Assembly (NCBI GenBank): GCA_009469665.1
Contig: SSTB01000126.1
Span: forward strand, 1 to 16,857
DNA: 16,857 nt
Direction of reading: 5' to 3'
From: Azonexaceae bacterium
GTDB taxonomy: Bacteria; Pseudomonadota; Gammaproteobacteria; Burkholderiales; Rhodocyclaceae
Below the pieces are notes generated by a model. That model was given only the letters and a program-made list of their open reading frames with translations. It was not told the origin of the DNA and searched no databases. Positions 1 to 7,057 of the stretch are shown here, piece by piece; position 1 is the first letter of the stretch, and each line of letters begins with the position of its first letter. The translations under genes were made by a program, and so were the position numbers.

Positions 1-152
1 GCAAGACCACTGTCTCGGTACCGACCAAGGAAGAGCGCATGGCCTTCAAGAAGGCCCTGGTGCCCGTGCATCAGAAGATGGAATCCCGCATCGGTAAGGA
101 AGTCATCCAGTCGGTCTATAAGGAAACCGGCTTCGATCCCAATTCCCTGTAA
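1..152 (+). CDS. dctP: TRAP transporter solute-binding protein, DctP-type, C-terminal fragment
   Basis: The reading frame that starts at base 3 is open to a TAA at 150-152 and encodes about 49 residues, beginning KTTVSVPTKEERMAFKKA and ending ETGFDPNSL. Amphipathic, Lys/Glu-rich helical text of this kind is typical of the last helices of DctP-family periplasmic binding proteins. The placement directly upstream of dctQ and dctM supports the call. In TRAP systems this protein captures the substrate (often a C4-dicarboxylate or other organic acid) in the periplasm and hands it to the QM permease. The gene starts before the window, so the ligand-binding residues cannot be examined and the substrate is unknown. 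The assignment rests mainly on neighbours. Confidence 0.75.
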   Translation, partial: KTTVSVPTKEERMAFKKALVPVHQKMESRIGKEVIQSVYKETGFDPNSL

Positions 153-162
153 GCGTCGCCCG

Positions 163-209
163 CGGAGGTCTCTCCGGCCCTAACTCCTCCGCCGGCATTG
201 CCGGCGGAG
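163..209 (+). promoter_or_regulatory. dctP-dctQ intercistronic hairpin with alternative pairing
   Basis: Bases 187-196 (CTCCGCCGGC) and 200-209 (GCCGGCGGAG) form a perfect 10-bp stem with an ATT loop. Just upstream, CGGAG (163-167) can pair with CTCCG (172-176), and CGGAGG (163-168) could instead pair with CCTCCG (186-191), which would compete with the large stem. There is no T-tract, so it does not look like a classical terminator. Hairpins between a binding-protein gene and its permease genes often stabilise the upstream mRNA and lower downstream expression. That role is an inference here. Confidence 0.6.
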
Positions 210-227
210 CCCAACCGGGAAAAAATC

Positions 228-1010
228 ATGATCAACAAGGCGCTCAATCACCTCGAAGAGTTGCTGGTCACCTTCCTCATGGGGGCGGCGACTGTCATCA
301 TCTTCGTATCGGTGGCCCACCGCTACCTGGCCGGGGTCAACATTCCCGGATTGCAGGACTGGCTGCTGAGCCTCAATTTCAGCTGGGCCCAGGAGTTATG
401 CATCATCATGTTCGTGTGGATGGCCAAATTTGGCGCCGCCTACGGTGTGCGCACCGGCATTCACGTCGGCGTCGATGTCCTCATCAATCGACTGAACGAC
501 AGCAACCGTGCCAAGTTCATCGTCTTCGGCCTGCTGGCCGGGGCGCTCTTCACCGGCGTGGTGGCGACCCTCGGCGGACACTTCGTCTGGGAGAACGGCG
601 CCCACTACGCCATTTTCAAGTTCCTCGGCCTCGACCCGGGCGACGTTCCAGAAGGCCCCACCACGCCCGATCTGGAGTGGCCGACCTGGATCGTCTATAG
701 CGCCATTCCGCTCGGTTCCTCCCTCATGTGCTTCCGCTTTCTGCAGGTGGCCGTGGCGTTCATCCGCACCGGCGAACTGCCCCACCACGACCACGGCCAC
801 GTCGATGGTCTGGAAGACGAGGTGCCGCCAGTGGATGTGGACGTCTATTCCATGGACGACAACCTCCATATGCACGACCTGAAGCATCCCATGGTCGGCG
901 AGCGGCGCACTGGCGAAGATCGTCGGCAGTGGGACATGGTCGTGGATGAAGAGAGACGCAAGGGGGCGGAACGGCGCCATCCCGAAGCCGAACAAGGAGA
1001 CCAGCAATGA
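228..1010 (+). CDS. dctQ: TRAP transporter small permease, DctQ family
   Basis: This is the four-helix small membrane subunit of a tripartite ATP-independent periplasmic transporter, which pairs with DctM. I chose ATG 228 (260 aa) over an in-frame TTG at 198 because MINKALNHLEELLVTF is a typical DctQ start and the TTG lies in the loop of the upstream hairpin. Hydrophobic segments fall near residues 12-34, 52-72, 95-116 and 153-175. The motif WAQELCIIMFVWMAKFGAA (53-71) is characteristic of the family. After about residue 183 comes a hydrophilic tail with a His-rich patch (HHDHGH, 186-191), an acidic stretch, and Arg-rich repeats (GERRTGEDRR and RRKGAERR, within 224-250). That tail makes the protein longer than most DctQ proteins. 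The stop overlaps the dctM start (ATGA 1007-1010). Confidence 0.9.
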   Translation: MINKALNHLEELLVTFLMGAATVIIFVSVAHRYLAGVNIPGLQDWLLSLNFSWAQELCIIMFVWMAKFGAAYGVRTGIHVGVDVLINRLNDSNRAKFIVFGLLAGALFTGVVATLGGHFVWENGAHYAIFKFLGLDPGDVPEGPTTPDLEWPTWIVYSAIPLGSSLMCFRFLQVAVAFIRTGELPHHDHGHVDGLEDEVPPVDVDVYSMDDNLHMHDLKHPMVGERRTGEDRRQWDMVVDEERRKGAERRHPEAEQGDQQ

Positions 1011-2290
1011 ACGCCCTGGTGATTTTCGGCCTGCTGGCCGTCCTCATGCTCACCGGCATGCCCATCTCGATTTCCCTGGGCCTCACGGTGCTGACCTTCC
1101 TCTTCACCATGACCCAGGTGCCCCTCGAGTCGGTGGCCCTGAAGCTCTTCACCGGCATCGAGAAGTTCGAGATCATGGCCATTCCGTTCTTCATCCTGGC
1201 CGGCAACTTCCTCACCCACGGCGGGGTGGCGAAACGGATGATCAATTTCGCCACTTCCATGGTCGGCCACTGGTATGGCGGCCTCGGCCTTGCCGGCGTG
1301 CTGGCCTGCGCGCTGTTCGCGGCGGTATCCGGCTCCAGCCCGGCGACGGTGGTGGCCATCGGCTCCATCCTGCTGCCGGCCATGGTCAAGGCGGGATTCC
1401 CCAACAAGTTCGGGGCGGGGGTCATCTCCACTTCGGGCGCCCTGGGTATCCTGATTCCGCCGTCCATCGTCATGGTCATGTACTCGGTGGCGACCAACAC
1501 CTCGGTGGGCGCGCTGTTCATGGCCGGCGTCATCCCCGGTCTCGCCTTGGCGGCTACTCTTGGTGGCGTCACCTGGTATCGGGCGAAGAAATTCAACTAC
1601 CCGCGCCAGCCCAAGGCTACCGCGAAGCAACGCTGGGATGCCTTCGTCAAATCCGTGTGGGGCCTGCTCCTCATCGTCGTGGTCATGGGCGGCATCTACA
1701 CCGGGATCTTCACGCCGACCGAAGCGGCGGCCATGAGTGCGGTCTATGCCTTCATCGTCGCGGTCTTCGTCTACAAGGACATGGGCCTGAAGGACGTGCC
1801 CAAGGTGCTGCTCAACTCGGCCAACATGTCGGCGATGCTGCTCTACATCATTACCAACGCCGTGCTGTTCTCCTTCATCATGACCAACGAGAACATCCCG
1901 CAGGCCCTGGCCGACTGGATGCTGGGCCACGGCTTGGGGGTCATCACCTTCCTGCTGATGGTGAATGTGCTCTTGCTCCTGGCCGGGAATTTCATGGAGC
2001 CGTCGTCCATCGTGCTGATCTTCGCCCCCATCCTCTTTCCGGTGGCAGTGAAGTTGGGCATCGATCCGGTGCACTTCGGCATCCTCATGGTGGTGAACAT
2101 GGAAGTCGGCATGTGCCATCCGCCGGTGGGCCTCAACCTCTACGTGGCCTCGGGTATCACCAAGATGGGGATCACGGAACTCACCGTGGCGGTCTGGCCC
2201 TGGCTACTGTCCATGCTTGGCTTCCTGATGGTGGTCACCTACTGGCCGGCCATGTCCACCTGGCTGCCGAAGACCCTGGGCATGATGTAG
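1007..2290 (+). CDS. dctM: TRAP transporter large permease, DctM family
   Basis: This 427-residue protein is hydrophobic throughout and has the length expected for DctM, with about 11-12 membrane helices. The family provides the elevator-type, Na+-coupled transport pathway that works with DctQ and DctP. Diagnostic stretches include PFFILAGNFLTHGGVAKRM near residues 63-81, FAAVSGSSPATVVAIGSILL near 105-125, and the GALGILIPPSIVMVMY loop near 145-160. A second such repeat, NFMEPSSIVLIFAPILFP, lies near 325-345, and MCHPPVGLNLYVASGI lies near 367-382. The start ATG overlaps the dctQ stop and is preceded by AAGGAGA (994-1000) at good spacing. A terminator follows, so this is the last gene of its operon. 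The substrate cannot be read from the sequence. Confidence 0.95.
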   Translation: MNALVIFGLLAVLMLTGMPISISLGLTVLTFLFTMTQVPLESVALKLFTGIEKFEIMAIPFFILAGNFLTHGGVAKRMINFATSMVGHWYGGLGLAGVLACALFAAVSGSSPATVVAIGSILLPAMVKAGFPNKFGAGVISTSGALGILIPPSIVMVMYSVATNTSVGALFMAGVIPGLALAATLGGVTWYRAKKFNYPRQPKATAKQRWDAFVKSVWGLLLIVVVMGGIYTGIFTPTEAAAMSAVYAFIVAVFVYKDMGLKDVPKVLLNSANMSAMLLYIITNAVLFSFIMTNENIPQALADWMLGHGLGVITFLLMVNVLLLLAGNFMEPSSIVLIFAPILFPVAVKLGIDPVHFGILMVVNMEVGMCHPPVGLNLYVASGITKMGITELTVAVWPWLLSMLGFLMVVTYWPAMSTWLPKTLGMM

Positions 2291-2312
2291 CGTCTCCTCG
2301 TAGTACCCCTGG

Positions 2313-2345
2313 GCGCGCTGACGGGAAACCGCGGCGCGCTTTTTT
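2313..2345 (+). terminator. Rho-independent terminator after dctM
   Basis: GCGCGC (2313-2318) pairs with GCGCGC (2334-2339). Inside is a small CGG-GAAA-CCG stem capped by a GAAA tetraloop, and six T residues follow (2340-2345). It lies 22 bases after the dctM stop, as expected for the end of the TRAP operon. Confidence 0.85.
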
Positions 2346-2368
2346 CTTTCCGGTCCGGAAAAAGAAAA
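2340..2368. repeat. Near-perfect inverted repeat upstream of ndk
   Basis: The arms at 2340-2353 and 2355-2368 are complementary around base 2354, with 12 Watson-Crick pairs, one T-G wobble and one mismatch out of 14. The centre reads TTTCCGGTCCGGAAA. The left arm includes the T-tract of the dctM terminator, and the element ends just before the putative ndk -10 box. It could be a second terminator hairpin, a bidirectional terminator, or an operator over the ndk -35 region. The sequence alone does not decide. Confidence 0.6.
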
Positions 2369-2370
2369 GC

Positions 2371-2379
2371 TGATAAAAT
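2371..2379 (+). promoter_or_regulatory. Probable extended -10 promoter element of ndk
   Basis: TGATAAAAT fits an extended -10 (TGN followed by TAAAAT, close to TATAAT) and stands out in an AT-rich patch of an otherwise GC-rich window. No good -35 hexamer lies 17 bases upstream, where the inverted-repeat centre sits, which is compatible with an extended -10 promoter. Its place between a terminator and the ndk ribosome binding site supports it. Confidence 0.5.
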
Positions 2380-2419
2380 ACAGAGTTTTGCTAAACCACT
2401 GTTAATTCGGAGCTTTCCC

Positions 2420-2848
2420 ATGGCCATCGAGCGCACCCTCTCCATCATCAAGCCGGACGCCGTCAAGAAGAACGTCATCGGCCAGATCTATTCCCGTTTC
2501 GAAGCCGCCGGCCTCAAGGTCATTGCTGCCCGCATGACTTGGCTGTCCGCCCAGGAAGCCGGCCAGTTCTACGCCGTGCACAAGGAGCGCCCTTTCTTCA
2601 AGGATCTGGTCGAGTTCATGACTTCCGGCCCGGTCATGATCCAGGCCCTGGAAGGCGAGAACGCCATCGCCAAGAACCGTGAGCTGATGGGCGCCACCGA
2701 CCCCAAGAAGGCCGACAAGGGTACCATCCGCGCCGATTTCGCCGAATCCATCGACGCCAACGCCGTCCATGGCTCCGACGCTCCCGAGACCGCTGCCGTG
2801 GAAGTCGCTTTCTTCTTTCCCGGCATGAACACCTACAGCGGCCGCTAA
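2420..2848 (+). CDS. ndk: Nucleoside diphosphate kinase
   Basis: Ndk moves the gamma-phosphate of ATP to nucleoside diphosphates through a phosphohistidine intermediate and so balances cytoplasmic NTP and dNTP pools. The 142-residue length matches the family. The start [18 protein letters not shown], the [16 protein letters not shown] region (57-72) and [13 protein letters not shown] (86-98) are all typical. The catalytic histidine is H117 in NAVHGSD (114-120). CGGAG (2408-2412) sits 7 bases before the ATG. The gene is flanked by a terminator plus probable promoter upstream and a long inverted repeat downstream, so it is probably transcribed alone or leads the rlmN run. Confidence 0.98.
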   Translation: MAIERTLSIIKPDAVKKNVIGQIYSRFEAAGLKVIAARMTWLSAQEAGQFYAVHKERPFFKDLVEFMTSGPVMIQALEGENAIAKNRELMGATDPKKADKGTIRADFAESIDANAVHGSDAPETAAVEVAFFFPGMNTYSGR

Positions 2849-2961
2849 GAAGCGCCAACAAAATGGCCCTGGCGTCGTTGTGCCTCCTCGCCGTACTGCT
2901 GTGTGCTGTCTCCGGCGGCACGTCTGGCCAGGGCCGCTCCGCTGCATTTTGTTGCCGCTTC
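2849..2961. repeat. Long imperfect inverted repeat between ndk and rlmN
   Basis: The outer arms, 2849-2865 and 2945-2961, pair at 16 of 17 positions (one C-C mismatch at 2855/2955). After a 10-base bulge on the right side (2935-2944), 2866-2873 (GCCCTGGC) pairs perfectly with 2927-2934. Further in, GTGCC (2880-2884) can pair with GGCAC (2917-2921), and GCCG (2890-2893) with CGGC (2913-2916). The structure begins on the base after the ndk stop and ends 14 bases before the rlmN start. It could be a transcript-end or processing structure, a small structured RNA, or the remnant of a palindromic repeat element. No matching copy was seen elsewhere in the window. Confidence 0.75.
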
Positions 2962-2975
2962 CGAGTCTGAGCTGC

Positions 2976-4070
2976 ATGACCGTCAATCTCCTCGATTTCG
3001 ATGCCGACGGCCTGACCGCCTGGTTCGCCGAGCAGGGCGAAAAGCCCTTCCGGGCGCGCCAGGTGCTGCGCTGGATGCATCGTTCTGGGGTGGCGGATTT
3101 CGACGCCATGACCGATATCGCCAAGAGCCTGCGCGAAAAGCTCAAGGTCAAGGCGGTCGTGGCGCCCCCTGTGGTCGTCTCCGACAAGCTGTCGGACGAC
3201 GGTACGCGCAAGTTTCTCATCGACGTCGGCGGTGGCAATGCCGTCGAGACGGTATTCATCCCCGAGGATGATCGCGGCACCCTGTGCGTTTCCACCCAGG
3301 CCGGCTGCGCCCTCGACTGCGCCTTCTGTTCCACCGGCAAGCAGGGCTTCAACCGCAACCTGACGGTGGCCGAGATCATCGGCCAGTTGTGGCGGGCCAA
3401 CGAGGCCCTGGGTGTCGTCCATGGCGACGAGCGGGTCATCTCCAATGTCGTGCTCATGGGCATGGGCGAGCCTCTGGCCAATTTCGACAATTCGGTGACG
3501 GCCTTGCGCCTGATGCTGGACGACAACGCCTACGGCCTTTCCCGCCGCCGCGTGACGGTATCCACCTCCGGCCTGGTGCCGGTCATGGACCGCCTGCGCG
3601 ATGAATGCCCGGTGGCCCTGGCCGTTTCCCTGCACGCGCCCAACGATGCCCTGCGCGATCAACTGGTGCCCATCAATCAGAAATATCCCCTGGCCGGGCT
3701 GATGGCTGCCTGCCGCCGCTATCTGGAAAAGGCCCCCCGCGATTTCATCACCTTCGAGTACGTCATGCTCGACGGCATCAACGACAGCGATGCCCATGCC
3801 CGCGAACTGCTGGCTCTGGTCAAGACCGTGCCTTGCAAGTTCAATCTGATTCCCTTCAACCCTTTCCCCGGTTCGCCCTTCCGGCGGTCCACGGCGGAGC
3901 GGTTGCGCCGATTTGCCGAGATTCTCATGACGGCCGGCATCGTCACCACCACGCGCAAGACGCGGGGCGACGACATCGATGCGGCCTGCGGCCAGTTGGC
4001 CGGGCAGGTGCGCGACAAGACCCGGCGCTCAGCCGGGCGCAGCATTCCACTGAAGGAGGTCAGGCTTTGA
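2976..4070 (+). CDS. rlmN: Dual-specificity 23S rRNA/tRNA adenine-C2 methyltransferase
   Basis: RlmN is a radical-SAM enzyme that makes m2A2503 in 23S rRNA and m2A37 in some tRNAs. The 364-residue protein from ATG 2976 has the CxxxCxxC 4Fe-4S motif (C111, C115, C118, in [16 protein letters not shown]). It also has the two family cysteines used in the ping-pong methyl transfer: C104 in GTLCVSTQ and C338 in [20 protein letters not shown] (162-172) is the SAM-binding GEP region. The frame extends 32 codons further upstream, but those residues are Arg/Cys/Pro-rich, fall inside the inverted repeat and do not resemble Rlm[14 protein letters not shown] is the expected N-terminus, although the SD before it is weak. 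The gene ends in AAGGAGGT, which serves the next gene. Confidence 0.97.
   Translation: MTVNLLDFDADGLTAWFAEQGEKPFRARQVLRWMHRSGVADFDAMTDIAKSLREKLKVKAVVAPPVVVSDKLSDDGTRKFLIDVGGGNAVETVFIPEDDRGTLCVSTQAGCALDCAFCSTGKQGFNRNLTVAEIIGQLWRANEALGVVHGDERVISNVVLMGMGEPLANFDNSVTALRLMLDDNAYGLSRRRVTVSTSGLVPVMDRLRDECPVALAVSLHAPNDALRDQLVPINQKYPLAGLMAACRRYLEKAPRDFITFEYVMLDGINDSDAHARELLALVKTVPCKFNLIPFNPFPGSPFRRSTAERLRRFAEILMTAGIVTTTRKTRGDDIDAACGQLAGQVRDKTRRSAGRSIPLKEVRL
4053..4060 (+). promoter_or_regulatory. Strong Shine-Dalgarno that sets the pilF TTG start
   Basis: AAGGAGGT lies inside the last codons of rlmN, 6 bases before TTG 4067. It is the best SD match noted near any start in the window, and it supports TTG over later in-frame GTG or ATG codons. 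Confidence 0.75.
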
Positions 4071-4873
4071 GCGACAGACGAACAGTCGGTGTGGCGGCAG
4101 TGCTCCTCATGGTGATTCTGGGCGGGGGTGTCGTGCTTCCCGCTCTTGCGCAGCAGGCCGTCGAAGCGCAGTCGCAGCGTCCGGCCTACGGCACCGATCC
4201 TCGGGCTCGGGCAAAGATTCATACCGAACTGGCCTCGCTCTATTTCCAGGATGGCAATCTCGCTGTGGCCCTCGAAGAACTTGGCGTGGCCATCCATTCC
4301 GACCCCGGTTATGCCCCGGCGTACAACGTCCGCGGTTTGGTAAGGGCCTATCTGCGCGAACTGACCCTGGCGGAGGACGATTTCAAGAAGGCCCTCGGCA
4401 TTGCGCCCAACGATCCCGAAATCAACAACAACTACGGCTGGTTCCTGTGTGAGAACGGCAAGCCCCGACAGGCCATTTCGTACTTCCTCAACGCCATCAA
4501 GAATCCCCTCTACACCACGCCCGACCTGGCTTACGCCAACGCGGGCTCCTGCGCTGTCAAGGCCGGGGATCTGGAGGGGGCCGAGAATTACCTCACCACT
4601 GCCATACGGCTCAATGGTCCCGCGGCCCTGGCCTCCCGTATCCACATGGCCAACCTTCAGTACGCCAAGGGCAACCTGGGGGAGGCGCGCAAGGTGCTTG
4701 CGGATGCCCTGCGGGTCATGGAGCCGCCGACGCCGGACGCCTTGTGGCTCGGACTGCGCATCGAGCGAAAACTGGGCAATCGCGAGGCCGAGAGCTCCTT
4801 TGCGGCCCAGTTGCGCGGGCGTTACCAGGAATCCAAGGAATATCAGGAGTTTTTGAAGGGTAATTTCGAATGA
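4067..4873 (+). CDS. pilF: Type IV pilus biogenesis/stability TPR protein PilF/PilW
   Basis: The protein has 268 residues from TTG 4067. The start overlaps the rlmN stop (TTGA) and has an excellent SD. The N-terminus (SDRR, then a hydrophobic core to about residue 24, then LPALA-QQ) looks like a Sec signal peptide with type I cleavage after A28. TPR-like helix pairs cover about 48-215. They include [39 protein letters not shown] and [16 protein letters not shown], all typical of the PilF/PilW family. Characterised PilF/PilW proteins are outer-membrane lipoproteins needed for PilQ secretin assembly and pilus stability. Here no lipobox is visible: the only cysteines are C128 and C162, inside the TPRs. 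Its position between rlmN and a rodZ-like gene matches other betaproteobacteria and gammaproteobacteria. Confidence 0.88.
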   Translation: MSDRRTVGVAAVLLMVILGGGVVLPALAQQAVEAQSQRPAYGTDPRARAKIHTELASLYFQDGNLAVALEELGVAIHSDPGYAPAYNVRGLVRAYLRELTLAEDDFKKALGIAPNDPEINNNYGWFLCENGKPRQAISYFLNAIKNPLYTTPDLAYANAGSCAVKAGDLEGAENYLTTAIRLNGPAALASRIHMANLQYAKGNLGEARKVLADALRVMEPPTPDALWLGLRIERKLGNREAESSFAAQLRGRYQESKEYQEFLKGNFE

Positions 4874-5823
4874 ACGCGGAAGTTCGCGAAGAGACTGTCG
4901 CCGTAGCCGAAGATCCACCGTCCCCCAGCATAGGTGCGCGCCTGACGGCCGCCCGCGAAGCGAAGGGCATGACCCTGGGCGACGTGGCGCAAGCCTTGAA
5001 GCTGGGCGTGCGGCAGGTTGAAGCACTGGAGGCTGGGCGCTGGGAAGCGCTGCCTGGCGCGACCTTTATCCGCGGGTTTGCGCGCAATTACGCGCGTTTG
5101 CTGGAAATCGATCCGGCGCCGCTGATGGTCGAACTGGATGGCGTCCTCGACCTCACCGCGCCGCGCCTCGACCGACCCCATGGTCCGCAAACCCCCATGC
5201 CGGCGCCGACCGCCGGGCGTCGCCGGGACTTCGCCGTAGTCGGTTTTGGCCTGGGACTGGTGGTCCTCGCCCTGCTGCTCTACTTTGTCCTGCCGACCGA
5301 TTTCGGCCGGGTTGTGGACGGGCTGCGCGGCTTGGTCCAGCGCGAAGCGCCGCAGGACACGGCGCCGCCATCCCCTTCGGCTGCGCCTGAGCCCGTGCTT
5401 CCGCCCGGTGCCACGCCCCAGCAGGTCCTGAATCCCCAGGCGATCCCGGTTGGGGATGCGGCCAGCGTCCCTCAATCTGCGGTGGCGACCGTGGAAGGCG
5501 CTTCTCCTGCGCCCGCCGGGTTGGCGGCGCCGTCCACCGCCGTCGTCGCGCCTTCTCAGGCATCTTCCGCCGGGGTGACCGGTGCGACGGGGGCGCTGCG
5601 TCTGGTGGTCGAGCGCGAGTCCTGGGTCGAGGTCAAGGATGGCGAAGGGAATCTCCTCCTCTCCCAAAAGCTTCCCGCAGGCAGCGAGCACAGCGTCGAA
5701 GGCCGCGGGCGTCTGTGGCTGGTCATCGGCAATGCCTCCGGCGTGCGGCTGAGCTTCCGCGGCCAGGCGGTGGATCTCGCTCCCCATACCCGGGGCGAGG
5801 TCGCGCGTCTGACCCTGGAGTAA
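4870..5823 (+). CDS. rodZ: RodZ-like helix-turn-helix membrane protein (DUF4115)
   Basis: RodZ ties the MreB cytoskeleton to the inner membrane and helps maintain rod shape. The 317 residues show the expected layout. A cytoplasmic Cro/C1-type HTH lies at about 21-85 ([20 protein letters not shown], then [16 protein letters not shown] and [17 protein letters not shown]). One transmembrane helix lies at about 120-141 ([20 protein letters not shown]), after an RRRD patch. A Pro/Ala-rich periplasmic linker spans about 160-240, and a C-terminal DUF4115 beta domain spans about 241-317 ([18 protein letters not shown]). The ATG overlaps the pilF stop (ATGA 4870-4873), with AAGGG 9 bases upstream. The place just before ispG is the same as yfgA/rodZ in E. 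coli. The family call is firm; the role in shape is inferred from the family. Confidence 0.88.
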   Translation: MNAEVREETVAVAEDPPSPSIGARLTAAREAKGMTLGDVAQALKLGVRQVEALEAGRWEALPGATFIRGFARNYARLLEIDPAPLMVELDGVLDLTAPRLDRPHGPQTPMPAPTAGRRRDFAVVGFGLGLVVLALLLYFVLPTDFGRVVDGLRGLVQREAPQDTAPPSPSAAPEPVLPPGATPQQVLNPQAIPVGDAASVPQSAVATVEGASPAPAGLAAPSTAVVAPSQASSAGVTGATGALRLVVERESWVEVKDGEGNLLLSQKLPAGSEHSVEGRGRLWLVIGNASGVRLSFRGQAVDLAPHTRGEVARLTLE

Positions 5824-5830
5824 ATCCGCG

Positions 5831-7057
5831 ATGACGCTTGCACGCAAGGTCACGCGTTCCTGCCGCATCGGCCCCGTCCTCGTGGGCGGAGGAGCCCCGG
5901 TGGTGGTCCAGGCCATGACCAACACCGATACCGCCGATGTCCTGGCCACCGCGATCCAGACCGCCGAGCTCGCCCGAGCAGGATCCGAACTGGTCCGCAT
6001 TACCGTCAATACTCCCGAGGCCGCCGCGGCCGTGCCCAGGATACGAGAGCATCTCGATCGCATGGGCTGCGCGGTGCCCCTCATCGGCGATTTTCACTAC
6101 AACGGTCATCGCCTGCTGAGCGACGAACCGGCCTGTGCCGAGGCCCTGGCCAAATACCGCATCAACCCGGGGAACGTCGGCTTCGGCAAGAAGAAGGACG
6201 AGCAATTCGCGCGCATGGTTGAACTCGCCTGCCGCTACGGCAAGCCGGTGCGCATCGGTGTCAATTGGGGCAGCCTCGATCAGGACCTGCTGGCTCGCCT
6301 CATGGACGAAAACAGCCGTCAGGCCGAGCCCCTGGATGCCACCGAGATGATGCGTCACGCCATGGTCACCTCGGCCCTGGAGTCCGCGGCGAGGGCAGAG
6401 GAATTCGGTTTGCCCGGAGACCGCATCATCCTGTCGTGCAAGGTATCCAGCGTGCAGGATCTGATCGCCATCTACCGCGAGCTGGCGCGCCGCGCCGATT
6501 ACGCCCTTCACCTGGGTCTGACCGAGGCGGGAATGGGATCCAAGGGCATCGTCGCCTCGACCGCGGCCCTTGCCGTGCTGCTTCAGGAGGGGATCGGTGA
6601 CACCATCCGGGTTTCCCTGACCCCGGAACCTGGGGGCTCCCGCAGTCAGGAGGTCATCGTCGCCCAGGAAATCCTCCAGACCATGGGCCTGCGCGCCTTT
6701 ACGCCCCTGGTTGCCGCCTGTCCGGGCTGCGGCCGCACCACCAGCACCTTTTTCCAGGAGCTGGCAGGTGAAGTGCAGGACTTCGTCCGCGCCCGCATGC
6801 CCGAATGGCGCCTTCACTATGACGGTGCCGAGAACATGACCCTGGCGGTCATGGGCTGCATCGTGAACGGTCCCGGGGAATCCAAACACGCCAACATCGG
6901 TATTTCCCTGCCAGGGACCGGCGAAGCGCCGTCGGCGCCTGTCTTCGAAGATGGCGTCAAGACCGTCACGCTGAAGGGCGAGGGCATCGTAGCCGAATTC
7001 AAGGCCATCATCGAGCGCTACGTCGAGCGCACCTATCCGAAGAAGCTCAAGTCATGA
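5831..7057 (+). CDS. ispG: 4-hydroxy-3-methylbut-2-enyl diphosphate synthase
   Basis: IspG (GcpE) catalyses the penultimate step of the MEP isoprenoid pathway, reducing MEcPP to HMBPP with a 4Fe-4S cluster. The protein has 408 residues. The N-terminal TIM-barrel begins near [11 protein letters not shown] (26-36), with substrate-site text [16 protein letters not shown] (111-126) and [16 protein letters not shown] (229-244). The C-terminal cluster domain carries C297 and C300 (CPGCGRT) and C343 ([10 protein letters not shown]), with E350 as the fourth ligand. It is longer than the 372-aa E. coli enzyme, as is common in betaproteobacteria. The start lies 7 bases after the rodZ stop with GGAG at 5817-5820, and the stop overlaps hisS. 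Confidence 0.98.
   Translation: MTLARKVTRSCRIGPVLVGGGAPVVVQAMTNTDTADVLATAIQTAELARAGSELVRITVNTPEAAAAVPRIREHLDRMGCAVPLIGDFHYNGHRLLSDEPACAEALAKYRINPGNVGFGKKKDEQFARMVELACRYGKPVRIGVNWGSLDQDLLARLMDENSRQAEPLDATEMMRHAMVTSALESAARAEEFGLPGDRIILSCKVSSVQDLIAIYRELARRADYALHLGLTEAGMGSKGIVASTAALAVLLQEGIGDTIRVSLTPEPGGSRSQEVIVAQEILQTMGLRAFTPLVAACPGCGRTTSTFFQELAGEVQDFVRARMPEWRLHYDGAENMTLAVMGCIVNGPGESKHANIGISLPGTGEAPSAPVFEDGVKTVTLKGEGIVAEFKAIIERYVERTYPKKLKS

Noticed and set aside
845..2119. Long antisense frame (424 codons), His/Asp/Glu-rich, opposite dctQ-dctM
   Set aside because: It is the mirror of strongly conserved DctM codons in GC-rich DNA. The composition is low-complexity, with no domain and no sensible start context.
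946..2373. Second + strand frame of 475 codons overlapping dctM
   Set aside because: It is a shadow frame rich in Arg, Gly, His and Pro, while the overlapping frame is a clear DctM with correct length and SD.
2880..2975. N-terminal extension of rlmN by 32 codons, or a separate small gene here
   Set aside because: The residues are Arg/Cys/Pro-rich, lie within the inverted repeat and do not match RlmN. ATG 2976 gives the usual family start.
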